Assembly (NCBI GenBank): GCA_964247055.1
Contig: OZ176052.1
Location: forward strand, 11,098,001-11,162,000
Reading direction: 5' to 3'
Source of the DNA: Paragordius varius
Lineage: Eukaryota; Nematomorpha
DNA: 64,000 nt
The notes below the pieces were generated by a model that saw nothing but the letters and a program-made list of their open reading frames with translations, had not been told where the DNA came from and did not search any database. Shown in pieces: positions 47,180-58,071 of the stretch; within the stretch, counting starts at the first letter, position 1; the number at the start of each line of letters is the position of its first letter. The translations under genes were made by a program, and so were the position numbers.

Positions 47180-47860
47180 AAAAATAACGTAACCGTGACT
47201 CTAATTTTCTCCCAAATTATTAGACCGTATGATTTATAAGTAATTTCCATTATAAAAGCATAAATTTTAGTTCAGCGCTTTTTAGCCGCTATGTACAGCT
47301 CTATCCTATGTTAAGTACGCTATTATAAAAATGGTATGGCTTTGAAGTTAGTTTACGTCCATGTTATGAATATCAACTATAATGTTAAGTTTTTCCTGCA
47401 TAAAACACAATCTTTAGTCTGCACTTCTGTTAAATAAGGCACATATAAATATAGGGACTTTGAAACTAATTTTCAGAAATAGTCAAGCGCTTTTAAAGTA
47501 GCCGCTGGGTAGTGCTCCATCCTATGTTTAATGCTACACCATAAAAGGATATGGTTTTGAAGCAACTCGGAAAACCTATGGGACATACATATGGAAACAT
47601 GTTTTACGTATGGTCCGCATTATTACAAAAAAAATTAGCCCAGCGCTTATGTTAAATAGCCGTTGAATATGGCTCTACCATCTGTAAAATACGCCATCAT
47701 GTAAAAATAAAGGGGTATTAAGGCTAACAGAAAACTTATGACACTATATGGATTCATTAAAAATAAAATCAAAAATATTACGCCAAGCTATTTAAAAAAA
47801 CCGCTCTTTACGCCACCTTATAAAATAACCTGAATTTCCAAGTTAAAACCCATACCCAAA
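47180..47860. repeat. Family B repeat, tandem tail units right of the Penelope-like insertion
   Basis: Repeated blocks ttagttcagcgctttttagccgctatg / agtcaagcgcttttaaagta-gccgctgggtag / ttagcccagcgcttatgtta-aatagccgttga, each followed by a ctctaYcatctgt/cctatgt..aaaatacgc element and ...aaacctatg. Three degenerate units of about 190-230 bp. The same motif order occurs at 58,440-59,260 and near 38,250. Confidence 0.6.
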
Positions 47861-49920
47861 TGGATAATGCTTTTTCCAGTGGTAGTCATAAAACTTTACC
47901 GCAAAAAACATTTATCTTGTCTAAAACTATGCACTATATAATATCGATAAAAATTTCATAGCAGTGTGACACCTTGGATATATTTTTATTCAAAATAAAT
48001 ACATCAAAATATAATAATTCAAAAGTAGGGCCACATGCGCCCGTGGGTTGGGGTTTGAGTACCACTGTTTTAGACTTTAGAGCATTTTACCGAACGCTTA
48101 TGCTACCATATAATTATGAAGTAATTTTAGATTTTCAACAACACATTTTATATTTAGGGTGAATTCAAATATTCAAAAATGATATTGAAATTTCATGGAT
48201 GAATGTGAAATGTTCTACGGTAAGCTTGAAATGTTCGAAGGGGTCAAATATATATATATAATATGGTGTCATAACGTCCTCAAATTATATCTTTGGCACA
48301 AGATCCGTCATTCAGATACATGATGTGGCCATCCCAACATCCTGGGTCATGAAAGAACTATACGGTGCTATCATTCATGAATATTACCAAAATAATATGC
48401 TAATCATCTTGATATTTTATTTAGTTTGCCAAATTTAGAGTCAAAAGTTTAGTTTTAATAATTTTCGTATTTTTGAATAGGAAAACTCACCACCTTCACA
48501 AAATGTATGCTTTTTAATCAAATGAAACTACAGAACTTAGTTTTTATAGATTTTAATTTCAACACTTAGAGTATAATAGTCAATGATAACAACACCGGGT
48601 GCATTTGGTGAATCAATTGTCAAAGTACCGTAAGCCATTAAAATATTGAAAATAAAACATTTTCTACTAAATTTGGATTACAAATTTTTTGTATATATAT
48701 TCGATTAGTGTTATTTTGATGATTATAATAAAAAGCAAAGAAAAAATACAGTGCATAATCTGCGCTCTAAAGAGGATATTATCATAATTATTGCATGAGA
48801 GAAGGTTTATTGAGTTGTTGAAAAGTGATGTCAGGTATACATACATGGAACATTAACAAAATAAAACACGATACAACTATTATTACAACATTAAAAAGAT
48901 AATGTGTTTAATATATACTTTAATTAGATAAAATAAATGATTAAGTATAAAGGACTTATATTTGATTTTTTTGCGGCATAGGTCAGAGGCGTAGCTTGCA
49001 TTTCTGGCGCCGGGTGTATGAATCCTTGATGGTGCCCCCGTCCATTCCATGCAACCCTTGTATAAAAAAATAATCAAATTCAACCCGTTAGCGGGACGAA
49101 ATGTGGCCGGTCATAAACAGAAACACGTGAAAAATAACATGTACATTCCCCCTCTGAAAACCATGGATATCTTTTCAAATGTATCAGGACTTAGTTAAAT
49201 ATAAATGTTGTAAAAAGCAGTATTCGAACAACATTCGAAGGCGTGGACTAAAAAATTTTTTGGAAAATGACATGCGTCCGAAAAAAAAAGTGGCAAATCT
49301 TAGGTATTAAAAACATCAAAAAGATTGTCACAAAAGTTAAATATAAATTTTTATGAAAACTGCATCCATATACTAGCTTTCAAAGATGAATTTATTCTCC
49401 TTTTTTAACCTTCTCTCTGTTTATTTCCGTATTATAAATGCTTTACGGTGAATTGGCCTATTCTCATAATTAAGCAATTAACTTTTCTATCTCCATTTAC
49501 GAAAACCAAGAGTTTTTGTGAAAGATTATTGCGAGGTTGTAGCAAATAATAAACAACAAATTCAGTAGGCAGAATTGTTTTTTGGGTATTAAAGGAGCCT
49601 TAATCTTTCAATTATGATTCCTTCATTTTGACCGAAACGTCCAAAACGATAATTTGTTATTTCATCAAGATGCTTTTTTGGAATTGTTGGGAACCATGTT
49701 AATTAATTATGTACGAAGTTGATTTGTAATTAGAGTATTGTTATTGAACTTTAAAGAGACCACAGTTTGATTCAATGACAGATGGTACAATTTTATTTCT
49801 TATTTCATTTTTTGTTTGTGATTCCCTCGTATTATTATTATTATTAAGGTCCTCTATTGTATGGCTATCGTAAAAAATATTAAGCCGCCGTTGTTAGGCA
49901 GCGGTCTATTGTAAAAAAAT
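47861..49920. other. Gene-free stretch with transposon debris
   Basis: A hAT-like end (ggttggggtttgagtaccactg, whose reverse complement starts cagtggtactcaaacc) ends at 48067. A ggcgccgggtgtatg-containing fragment near 48,990-49,060 resembles debris near 51,945-52,000 (ggcgcccggtgttcc). No protein-coding sequence or RNA gene recognised. Confidence 0.45.
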
Positions 49921-49957
49921 ATTGTGGCCCTGGTTGAACAGAGGTATTCTTTATTAC

Positions 49958-50305
49958 GTTGTTGGGCAGAGGTGTTGTTGAATTATTATTATCTGAAGGT
50001 GTTGGTCGGATTACAATTTCCAGATATTGCGGCCCTGTTGTTTAGCAAAGATGTTGTTAATTATTATCTAAAAATACGGCCCCGTTGTTGGGCAGTGTTG
50101 TTATTTGTTTTTTCTCTGATGGTGTTGGTCGGATTAAAATTATCTGAAATATTGCGGCCCTGTGTTGGGCAGAGGTGTGGTTAAATTCTTAACTAAAAAT
50201 ACGGTCTCGTTGTTGAGCAGTGGTGTTGTTAAATTATTACTATCTGAAGGTGTTTTGTCGGATTACGATTATCTGAAAATATTGGGCCGTCGTTTTGGGC
50301 AGTAA
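49958..50305. repeat. Minisatellite, about 2.8 units of 125 bp
   Basis: Units start gttgttgggcagaggtgttg at about 49958, 50084 and 50209 (periods 126 and 125). Each unit has two related halves (…gttgttgggcag… and …ccctgttgtt.ggcagaggtg…), plus ggtgttggtcggatta and atctgaaatattgcggccc. Degenerate half-units extend left to about 49,880. Far richer in G/T than its surroundings. The frames that are open through it are incidental. Confidence 0.85.
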
Positions 50306-51069
50306 AGTGGAATTGGTATTATGATTATTAGCATTTATGCAAATATGATTGCAACCTTTCTCTTAATTTTTGTACGGTATAATTTTCTTTCAAATTTCGT
50401 ATTTTATTTTGAAAACTGCTAGGTTTTGGCGGTTCTTAAATATTTTTCATATTTGAACTACTATCCCATCCTTTATTGGAAAAAACTTTAGTATATTAAA
50501 AAGCAGGAATTTAAACCCGAACCGTTTTAGGGACCGGTTTCAATTTCTAATTTTGGTTCCTCCATTTTATTAATGAAAAACTTTTAATTCCAAAACGGTT
50601 TCACTATATTTTGATCAAATTGAGACAACAGATAAACTTATACGTAAGATGGCCATGAAGACAAACAATATAATAAATTGTCGATTTAAACGCAGCTCTA
50701 GCTCACTTATCAATATGATTTATAAAATATATTTGATGGCCATATGTTAAAATACTTTTAGCTGTGCGGTTCATTATGTACATTAAAAATACACGATAAT
50801 GGATGTATAAAAATAATTATATAATCATATTTGATACCTCTCATAATGGAATAATGAAAAAAAGAAATATTTTAAATTCAAGAAGAAAGGACTAAAGTTG
50901 CAATTGAGCAGCGAAAAAATGGTTATAGGGAAACAAAAAAGGTAAAAGAAAAAACGCACTGCATAATTGGTATACCATTCCCTAAATTTGGAAAAAAATA
51001 AACAAAATTTTTTTCGGAATTGCTCTTTCTTATAACATCATTTTTAACACTTGGATACAACACATTCAT
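50306..51069. other. Gene-free A+T-rich stretch
   Basis: No coding sequence, RNA gene or clear repeat was recognised. Confidence 0.5.
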
Positions 51070-51595
51070 TTCAGTCCTTCGATTCAAATTGGGGTAGTTG
51101 GATACCCCAGGCCTGTTTAAAATTAAATTCTTTAAAAAATATGGAAGGAATTAACCATGGCATTTGCTCTTTATAACATTAATAAACCGAAATATATAAA
51201 ATTTATTCAAAAAATTAATGATACTTATTAAGCTACAGCCCAAAGGTAAAAATTTAGTCAACGTGACATGTGTGAAATGGTAAAAATGAAAAATAATACA
51301 AAATAAACCGCTTTCTCTATTTCTATCAATGTAAGGTGTAATTTAATAAAAAATTAGCTTTGTTATACCTTTAAAATTAAATGAAGACGATATTTTGCGA
51401 AAATGATATAAAAAATGACGTCGAAGTAGTTCGACATGGAACTTTTTTTTCAAAACAAAATTTTATTTAGATATATTGGCATATTTATATAATTTTTATT
51501 AGGATAGAAGCATAAATTTAAATTGGGACCGTTTCTCACAGTAGTTTTTTTTAAATCCTAACTTAATATTAGTCTTATACCCCAATTTAAGTGTT
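51070..51595. mobile_element. AACACTTC family element, second subtype, reverse orientation (copy 4)
   Basis: Left end ccttcgattcaaattggggt-agttggatacccca, right end taccccaatttaagtgtt. It is the reverse complement of the 20,700-21,222 copy across nearly its whole length, including catggaactttttttcaaaa and ggatagaagcataaatttaa. Non-coding. Confidence 0.75.
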
Positions 51596-53064
51596 AAATT
51601 TTAAGAATTTTAACATAATATATGCCATTGATTGAGCAAGAAATATATATAATTTTATAAGAAAATTAATATAAAATTAATAATGATCTTATCCTTACTG
51701 ACACTGGTGATTTATAGAATGATATTAACAGAGGTTAAGAAAGCTAGGCACTTGAAGATAAAAGAGATATAATAAATAAGAATATGAAACAGTTGGTTTG
51801 ATTTAACATTGATAATACTAAAGGGAAATTGATCAAGATTGAAGGTCATGACTACTAATAAATGGGTGATATTTTATGTATTATTTAAAATAATAACTTT
51901 TAAATATCTATTTTTTTAAATAAAATTAAAAAAAAATTAAAATCTGGCACCCCCTCAACTATGGCGCCCGGTGTTCCACCCCCCCAGCTAGGCCACTAGC
52001 ATAGGTACCGTTCCCTACACAACTGAAGTTTTGACAACTCAACTTTATAAAAGGATTCATTTCCGAGTTACCATTAAACTTCATCAGGGTAATAAGCCTC
52101 TTTAGATTGCATTTAAAAAGTGTTTGATATGGCTTCCATAATTGAAATAACCCATTATGAGCCAGTGATTTAATAACGATGCTTTGATTTATTTGTTGGA
52201 AAAATTAATTTTACTAACTGTTTTTTATATGTTCTACTCAGGTTTTAAAGAGCAGATGATCTTGACCGAACCTCCAAAGTATAATGGAATATTGCTATAA
52301 ATTTAATGTAAACGTTTATATCTCCATCTCAGGTACCAAACGGATTTCTCACATGTTTGAGTAATTTAGAAATGCAGCGAATTCATACAAAGCTTATGCT
52401 TTAGTTAAATTTTTTACTAAACCACCATCACAATTTTGTCAAATATTTATTTTTTAAAAAAAATCTGATTTTTGCATTTTAGACGCTTTACTTTATAAAT
52501 TTGGAGCCTACGGAAACATTAAATAGATTATGTTAAAAAAATGCAAAGTTTTGGCCTTTATTCATCAATAAAAAATTTTATCACGGATTTTTTTAAAAAA
52601 CCTGACTGCTGAGTTTATTTACCATGACCCCAATTTTTTTTCGATTCTAAAAGCTGGTGGGTGTATTTATTCAAGGATACAAAAATTATAAAAAATATAT
52701 TTTTGATTTTAAACTTGGCACATTTGTATATATAATTATTAATCAAGGGTAAAAATAGAAAGATTTAATATTAAGCTAAATATATGGTTTATGAATTACA
52801 ATAATATTTAATTTAAGTTTCAATTGATACATAGATATTGCCAATAAAATTGATTAAAATTCGACTTAACTATGTGACATTTAAATTATTTTGTTAAAAA
52901 ATATTTAAAAATTTTTTGGATTTAAGTTTAGTATTGTTTCCTTACAAAAGGAAGCCTACTCACATTCACATTTACGGCACATATAATTTTACTCTTTTAC
53001 CTTGAAAAAACTTAATTTTTTATTATTTGTACATTATTTCACACTCTAAAGAAAATGTAACTTT
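51596..53064. other. 5' flank of the first receptor gene, no gene seen
   Basis: A+T-rich with no recognisable coding exon. Because the receptor frame is complete and intronless, its promoter should lie near 52,900-53,064, but no motif stands out. Confidence 0.45.
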
Positions 53065-54741
53065 GTGAAAATATTTTTGATATTCATGGACCGTGCTGAT
53101 TGCATAGAATACAGGAAATTAGTTTTGTTTGAAAAAACAACCTTAAATACATTTAATCATGGTGTAGCTTGGATCCTCATGATTTTCGGGGTGGTAGGAA
53201 ATTTTTTGGGTTTTTTGGCTACCGAACCTAAAGCCCTGTGTTGTTCCAAAAGTAATTGGTCATGTTTTCATCATTGTCGGGTAGGTAATCGAAAAAGTAG
53301 TATAAAAACCGGTGGTACAAATTTGGGCCATAGCACGCATCGCATATCAACAATATCTCAAAGTGGTTCCATGTTACAATACCTTTTGGGTATTTTCTTT
53401 GCAGTTAACATTGTTAACTGTGCAATGCTTATCATTTCCCCTATCCTAAAATTTTTGGCACATGGTGATCGAAACCCTATTTGGTTGAGTTGGGGTTGGA
53501 TGTTTTATGTGGCACATGTACATTATCCCTTGACTAAACCATTGATATGTTTTGGATATCTGATTTACATCCTTTATTTTTTAACGCAAACTTTGGCATA
53601 CCTGAAACCTATAACATACAAGCAACACATAACGGTGTCGAGAATTAATTGGACTTTAGCCATAATACTAGCTTATGCTACTATATGGTATGTCCCAATT
53701 TACAAGTGGTTTGTTATAATAGCTACACCCTACACATCAATATGCCCACTCTTTAACGTGACAATGTCTAATGGTACATCTTTGTCTAATCATCGAAGTT
53801 ATGTGTCAAATCTTTCTTTGGATCAAAAATATAGAGACTACATATACACATATGATTGGAATCCGATTTTTCATACCCAAACATCAACTGTAACAAGTCG
53901 ACTTTGGAAAGCCTATCAATGCTTAAGAGAAATTAATTTATATTTTATTCCGTTCGTAACAGTCGTGGTATGTAAAAGTTATCTGCTACATACCGTTTCC
54001 AAAAAACATGAGGCTAAAAATGATTTGTGTGTTAAACAACTTTCTAGTTGTAAGCAAACTAGTACATTTGCAACTGAACCTTCTATTTCTCAATCATCAC
54101 CGATAACACATGACCCTAATATTGGGATAAATAAATTGGAGAATCGAAAAAACATTTTTGACAAATTTCAAGACGCTTTGATAAATATCTTTCTATCTAT
54201 GGGGATGAACCCTACTAAATTTGCGAAAAAATCAACTAGCATATCACCAGTTATCCAACAATTTAGTGATAGGGGAATAAGCAAAGGATTCGCTTCAAAT
54301 ACCACGGTTCCAACAATGGATCCATCAACATTGCAAGATACAATAAATACCTCTCAACTTTCCACACGCCCTCCCATCCTTACGTATGACGAGAATAATA
54401 AAAGCGTCAAAATGCAACAAATTGATCGTAAACGTAAACAGTATAAACAACATAAAAAGACCCTATACGTATTAACAGTCAGTATATGCCTTTTCCTGTT
54501 ACCCGTATCTCTCGTTCAAATGTTTGTTAATGATCTGCGCCGCAAAATTAGCGGACAAAACTTATCTGCCGTTTTTATTACGTTGACCATGTTACAATTC
54601 GTATTCATTAGCGGAACGTTTTATTTCAATGTAATTTTTAACGCAGAGTATCGGGATAATTCAAGCATCATTTTTAAAACATATTTAACCAAATGTATCA
54701 GTTATTATAAAAAGTTTGTTAAGTATTTCAAGTATTGGTAG
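53065..54741 (+). CDS. Orphan seven-transmembrane receptor (divergent rhodopsin-type), intronless
   Basis: 558 residues in one exon; a start at the second Met (53086) is possible. Hydrophobic segments: TM1 about 33-54 (GVVGNFLG, the GN of rhodopsin TM1), a long basic Cys/Ser-rich loop, TM2 about 103-130 (FFAVNIVN..SPILK, Asn at the usual Asp), TM3 about 155-178 (YPLTKPLICFGYL), TM4 about 195-216 (IWYVPIYKWF), a Cys- and N-glycan-bearing loop (NVT, NGT), TM5 about 288-312, a Ser/Thr-rich third loop of about 145 residues, TM6 (FLLPVSLVQMF) and TM7 ending FYFNVIFNAEYR. No DRY after TM3 (TLAYLKP instead). Paralogue of the gene at 55,514-56,899. The family could be FMRFamide-receptor-like; this is inference from the TM4 and TM7 patterns. 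Confidence 0.85.
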   Translation: MKIFLIFMDRADCIEYRKLVLFEKTTLNTFNHGVAWILMIFGVVGNFLGFLATEPKALCCSKSNWSCFHHCRVGNRKSSIKTGGTNLGHSTHRISTISQSGSMLQYLLGIFFAVNIVNCAMLIISPILKFLAHGDRNPIWLSWGWMFYVAHVHYPLTKPLICFGYLIYILYFLTQTLAYLKPITYKQHITVSRINWTLAIILAYATIWYVPIYKWFVIIATPYTSICPLFNVTMSNGTSLSNHRSYVSNLSLDQKYRDYIYTYDWNPIFHTQTSTVTSRLWKAYQCLREINLYFIPFVTVVVCKSYLLHTVSKKHEAKNDLCVKQLSSCKQTSTFATEPSISQSSPITHDPNIGINKLENRKNIFDKFQDALINIFLSMGMNPTKFAKKSTSISPVIQQFSDRGISKGFASNTTVPTMDPSTLQDTINTSQLSTRPPILTYDENNKSVKMQQIDRKRKQYKQHKKTLYVLTVSICLFLLPVSLVQMFVNDLRRKISGQNLSAVFITLTMLQFVFISGTFYFNVIFNAEYRDNSSIIFKTYLTKCISYYKKFVKYFKYW

Positions 54742-55057
54742 TTTTGCAATTAGTAGTATTTTAAATAATTCTTAATTATATATATGTTTTTATTACATAA
54801 TTGTAAATTCTTTCTCACACCTCCTTAGTTATTTAGATATATGAAACCAGTATATATATATAGAGAGTATTTCACCCTATTCAAATATATACTAATATTT
54901 GGCAGTTGTCTTCATGTTTAGTTATTTCTTTCTCATAATATTTCAATAATTATTAAAATATTATGAGCCTAGTTTACAATTAAATTAATTTTAGTCAATA
55001 TTTAAAAATCCATGATTTAGATTTTTTGCATTGATAAATTTGATGCTACACGTATTA

Positions 55058-55095
<38 letters not shown>

Positions 55096-55513
55096 AATCC
55101 GAGTATCTTGCATAATATAAAATATTTAATAAATTTTATTATTTTATTGACCAGAAGATTTGTAAGATAATAAAATTACTAATGATATTTATTTTTGTGA
55201 AATTGCTATCTAAAGTAAAAACTAACATTAACTATATTTGATAAAATTTAAAGGTTATTTAAAGAATAATCATATTGTGCTAAAGAGTGCTATGCTATAA
55301 CGTGTGGGCCTATTTATCTTACGCTACTTATACTTGGAAAAATGATTAATAAAAAAAGTATTGCAAATTTTCTGTAAACGATATCATTTTACTATTTTAA
55401 GCTAAAAAATATTAACTTTACCTTAAGTTTGTGTATAGTTTTTCTGGTGTGCGTACTATGTCTAATTAAAGAGATTATGGGAAATTTTTACATATAAAAT
55501 ATGTTAACTAAAG
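54742..55513. other. Convergent intergenic spacer between the two receptors
   Basis: 772 bp shared by the 3' ends of both genes; A+T-rich with a (TA)n run of about 17 units at 55,058-55,093. No other feature recognised. Confidence 0.6.
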
Positions 55514-56899
55514 TTAGTGTGCAATATTTGTCGGAGAGACCTGTTCTGTTAAGCAATGACAAAGGCGTGGAAACCAGTTAAGGAATTTCATTCGAAGAAT
55601 TTCCCGAGTTGATGTTCGATACTCCTTGTTAAATACTAGATTGAAGTAAAATGATCCACATATATAGACATATTGTAATAAAACTACACTAATGTAAAGC
55701 GAAAATAAATCTCTATCTGTAATTTTTGTGCTTAGACGACGCAAAAAAATTTGGACTATAGACACGGGCAATAAGAATATGAGAAACATAAGGGAATATA
55801 TGTACGACGTTTTTTGATATTTTTTATATTTAAGTGAACCGACATCGGTAGTTGAAGTGTTGGAAAAGGGTTCAGTAGCAGCAGACACTTTATTTTTACG
55901 ATTCAAGGTTAGTATTTGATTTTTATTATTATTAGCTCTAATTCTGGCATTAACATTTTGGCTTTTAGTTTCCCAATGCTGACGATTGATAAAAAATTTG
56001 CAAACTATCATTGTCACATAGGATATTACAAAAATGAATAATTCTCTTAATATAGCATAAGCTTTCCAAATCTTCCCATATAGTCCTGGTACAGTCTTAA
56101 CCCATTGGTATCTATAAGCTATGAAATAGTAGGAGTTGTCCGGGCTTTCATTGTTTTCAGTTAAATTTGCACTTTCAAATAATAAATCAGAAATATTACG
56201 GTGGATTATAGAAGTGACGTTTACATTTATATCATTAATATGATCATCATATTTACATTCTTTATATGGAACTCGCTTAAACCATTTATATACTGGTATA
56301 TACCATATATATGAATAAATTAAGAGAAGTAATAAGGTAATATTAGTGTTCTTTTTATTAACGTTTTGTTTGAACCAAAATGGGCACTTCGTGCCAACTA
56401 TTTGAGCCAGATTGTAGGCACAAAACACAAGAAAACCATAACTTATCAGAGGTTTCATTAAGGGGTAATTAAAGTACGCTAGATAGGATACCCAAAGTTT
56501 ACTTCTCCAAAATGGATTTTTACGTGAATCACCAATAAGCTTCAAAATGGGATTTACCAAAAGCAACAATGTGTTTAGTAAATTTGTCGCAAAAAATATT
56601 TTTAGTAGATAACTAAGAGGTGAGAACTTTCTGGTTCTTCCTATCTTGTTTCGTGTGCTGATTCTAGTAGTACCCGTAATATTTGTAATCGGCGTTAGAT
56701 TGGGTTTATTAAATTTCATTTTTCTCGAGGTTATAGATATCAAACCCAGGATGTTACCAATCATACCCACAACAAAAAGGATCCAAGCAAAAATGAAATT
56801 TATTTTATTTATCAAATTGGATTCATATTGTCGTGCTTCATGAAACGTTAAACAATCTTGATGGGTATGGTAATAATTTATATTATTAGGATTATTCAT
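55514..56899 (-). CDS. Orphan seven-transmembrane receptor, paralogue of the 53,065 gene, intronless
   Basis: 461 residues in one exon on the minus strand, starting MNNPNNINYYH. Shares with its neighbour an N-terminal DC(I/L) cysteine, GxxGNxLG in TM1, KIFFATNLLN..NPILK in TM2, FNYPLMKPLISYGF in TM3, IWYIPVYKWF in TM4, a loop Cys (YKECKYDD), GKIWKAYAILRE before TM5, FLLPVSIVQIFLRRLSTKI in TM6 and GSFYFNLVFNKEYR in TM7. The third intracellular loop is about 90 residues shorter. It also lacks DRY and the TM2 Asp. N-glycosylation sites NVT, NIS and NLT are in the second extracellular loop. Tail-to-tail orientation fits an inverted local duplication that has since diverged strongly. Confidence 0.85.
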   Translation of the reverse strand: MNNPNNINYYHTHQDCLTFHEARQYESNLINKINFIFAWILFVVGMIGNILGLISITSRKMKFNKPNLTPITNITGTTRISTRNKIGRTRKFSPLSYLLKIFFATNLLNTLLLLVNPILKLIGDSRKNPFWRSKLWVSYLAYFNYPLMKPLISYGFLVFCAYNLAQIVGTKCPFWFKQNVNKKNTNITLLLLLIYSYIWYIPVYKWFKRVPYKECKYDDHINDINVNVTSIIHRNISDLLFESANLTENNESPDNSYYFIAYRYQWVKTVPGLYGKIWKAYAILRELFIFVISYVTMIVCKFFINRQHWETKSQNVNARIRANNNKNQILTLNRKNKVSAATEPFSNTSTTDVGSLKYKKYQKTSYIYSLMFLIFLLPVSIVQIFLRRLSTKITDRDLFSLYISVVLLQYVYICGSFYFNLVFNKEYRTSTREILRMKFLNWFPRLCHCLTEQVSPTNIAH

Positions 56900-57355
56900 T
56901 TAAAAAGGCATCAAATTCAAATAAATATTACATATTATAAAAAACTCATTTAGCTTAAATGGTAAAATCTTTTAAAAAATGCATTAGCATCTACATGTAC
57001 AAATTTTTTTGTGCTCTAGTTGGATCCATTAACGAAAACGAATATCATTTTATAAGCCCTATCATACTCATGTTAAAATACTATATTATAAAAATCTATA
57101 ATAATAGCAAAACTTAAAACCTTATTGAATTTTATTTAATTTACACTTGCTGTTAGCACAACCAATCTGATCGTAAAATATAGCTTGAACAAATAAATCC
57201 GGTACCAAAATTTTCATCTTTTATAAATTCAACATTATACTTTCCCCTTTTTAAATATCTCCTATCTGTGCCCTGTCACGCGAGGTTGTGATTTAAAAAA
57301 AATATCAAAATATTATATAGAGAATAAAAAATGGGCATGAAAATATTTTGAGTCT
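56900..57355. other. 5' flank of the minus-strand receptor
   Basis: A+T-rich upstream region; no coding sequence or repeat recognised. The promoter for the minus-strand gene should lie here. Confidence 0.45.
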
Positions 57356-57823
57356 AACACTTCAACACCGTTGCGGTTGTTTTGTACCCGAGGGCCGTTT
57401 AAAATTTAAATAACTAAACATTTTTAGCATTGGGTCAAGTTTGTCTGCTTGCTTCTTTAATTTAGGCCCCGGATACAAAAAACATTTTAAAAAATTTAAA
57501 AACCCTCGTCTCAAACTTTTTTGCCACCCATTTTTTTTTAAAATCGTGAATACAACAGGTGAATAAATGTCTATTATGGAAATATTGATATAAAACTTTG
57601 GAAAGATTTTATTTACAATATACAAGCAAATTTTTGAATTTAAGTTTTAACAGCTGTTTGTTTCAATCGTGTTTTGGAGCTATCTGATTATGTAACACTA
57701 GAAATTTAATAACTGTAAAAATCTAAGTTTTTTAGCCAATAGTAGAAGAAATTTCTAAAACAATAAAGCCTGGTGTAGAGATAAATCCCAAAATGTCTTA
57801 TCGCAAAAAATAAAGGTGTAATG
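57356..57823. mobile_element. AACACTTC-terminus family element, copy 5
   Basis: Left end AACACTTCAACACCGTTGCG, then the conserved interior ttttagcattgggtcaagtt, ctcaaacttttttgcc, gaatacaacaggtgaataaatg and ccaaaatgtct near the right side. The right terminus is degenerate, so the end is approximate. Confidence 0.65.
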
Positions 57824-58071
57824 AACTAAAAAACATAAATAAGATGTTTATCATAAATGGGCGGCGTATTTGCCAATTTTAGTACCATTATTCAATATGT
57901 TTTTAATTTAATTTATTTATCCAATGTTAAAGCACTTCAATTTTTTATTACACATTTAACACTTATTGTATACATATATGTTTACATGTCTTTCGTTTTG
58001 AATTGGGGTCGTTTATGACCCTGGGCCTATTGAAATCAAATATATATTTTTATGAAAATGGAAAATGCCTT

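Noticed and set aside
48883-49083. 66-codon minus-strand open frame near a GC-richer patch
   Set aside because: Looks like transposon debris similar to 51,945-52,000; no domain recognised.
49924-50184. 86-codon open frame
   Set aside because: Reads through the 125-bp minisatellite; the other units have stops in this frame.
57362-57625. 87-codon minus-strand open frame
   Set aside because: Lies in a non-coding short mobile element; not conserved among its copies.
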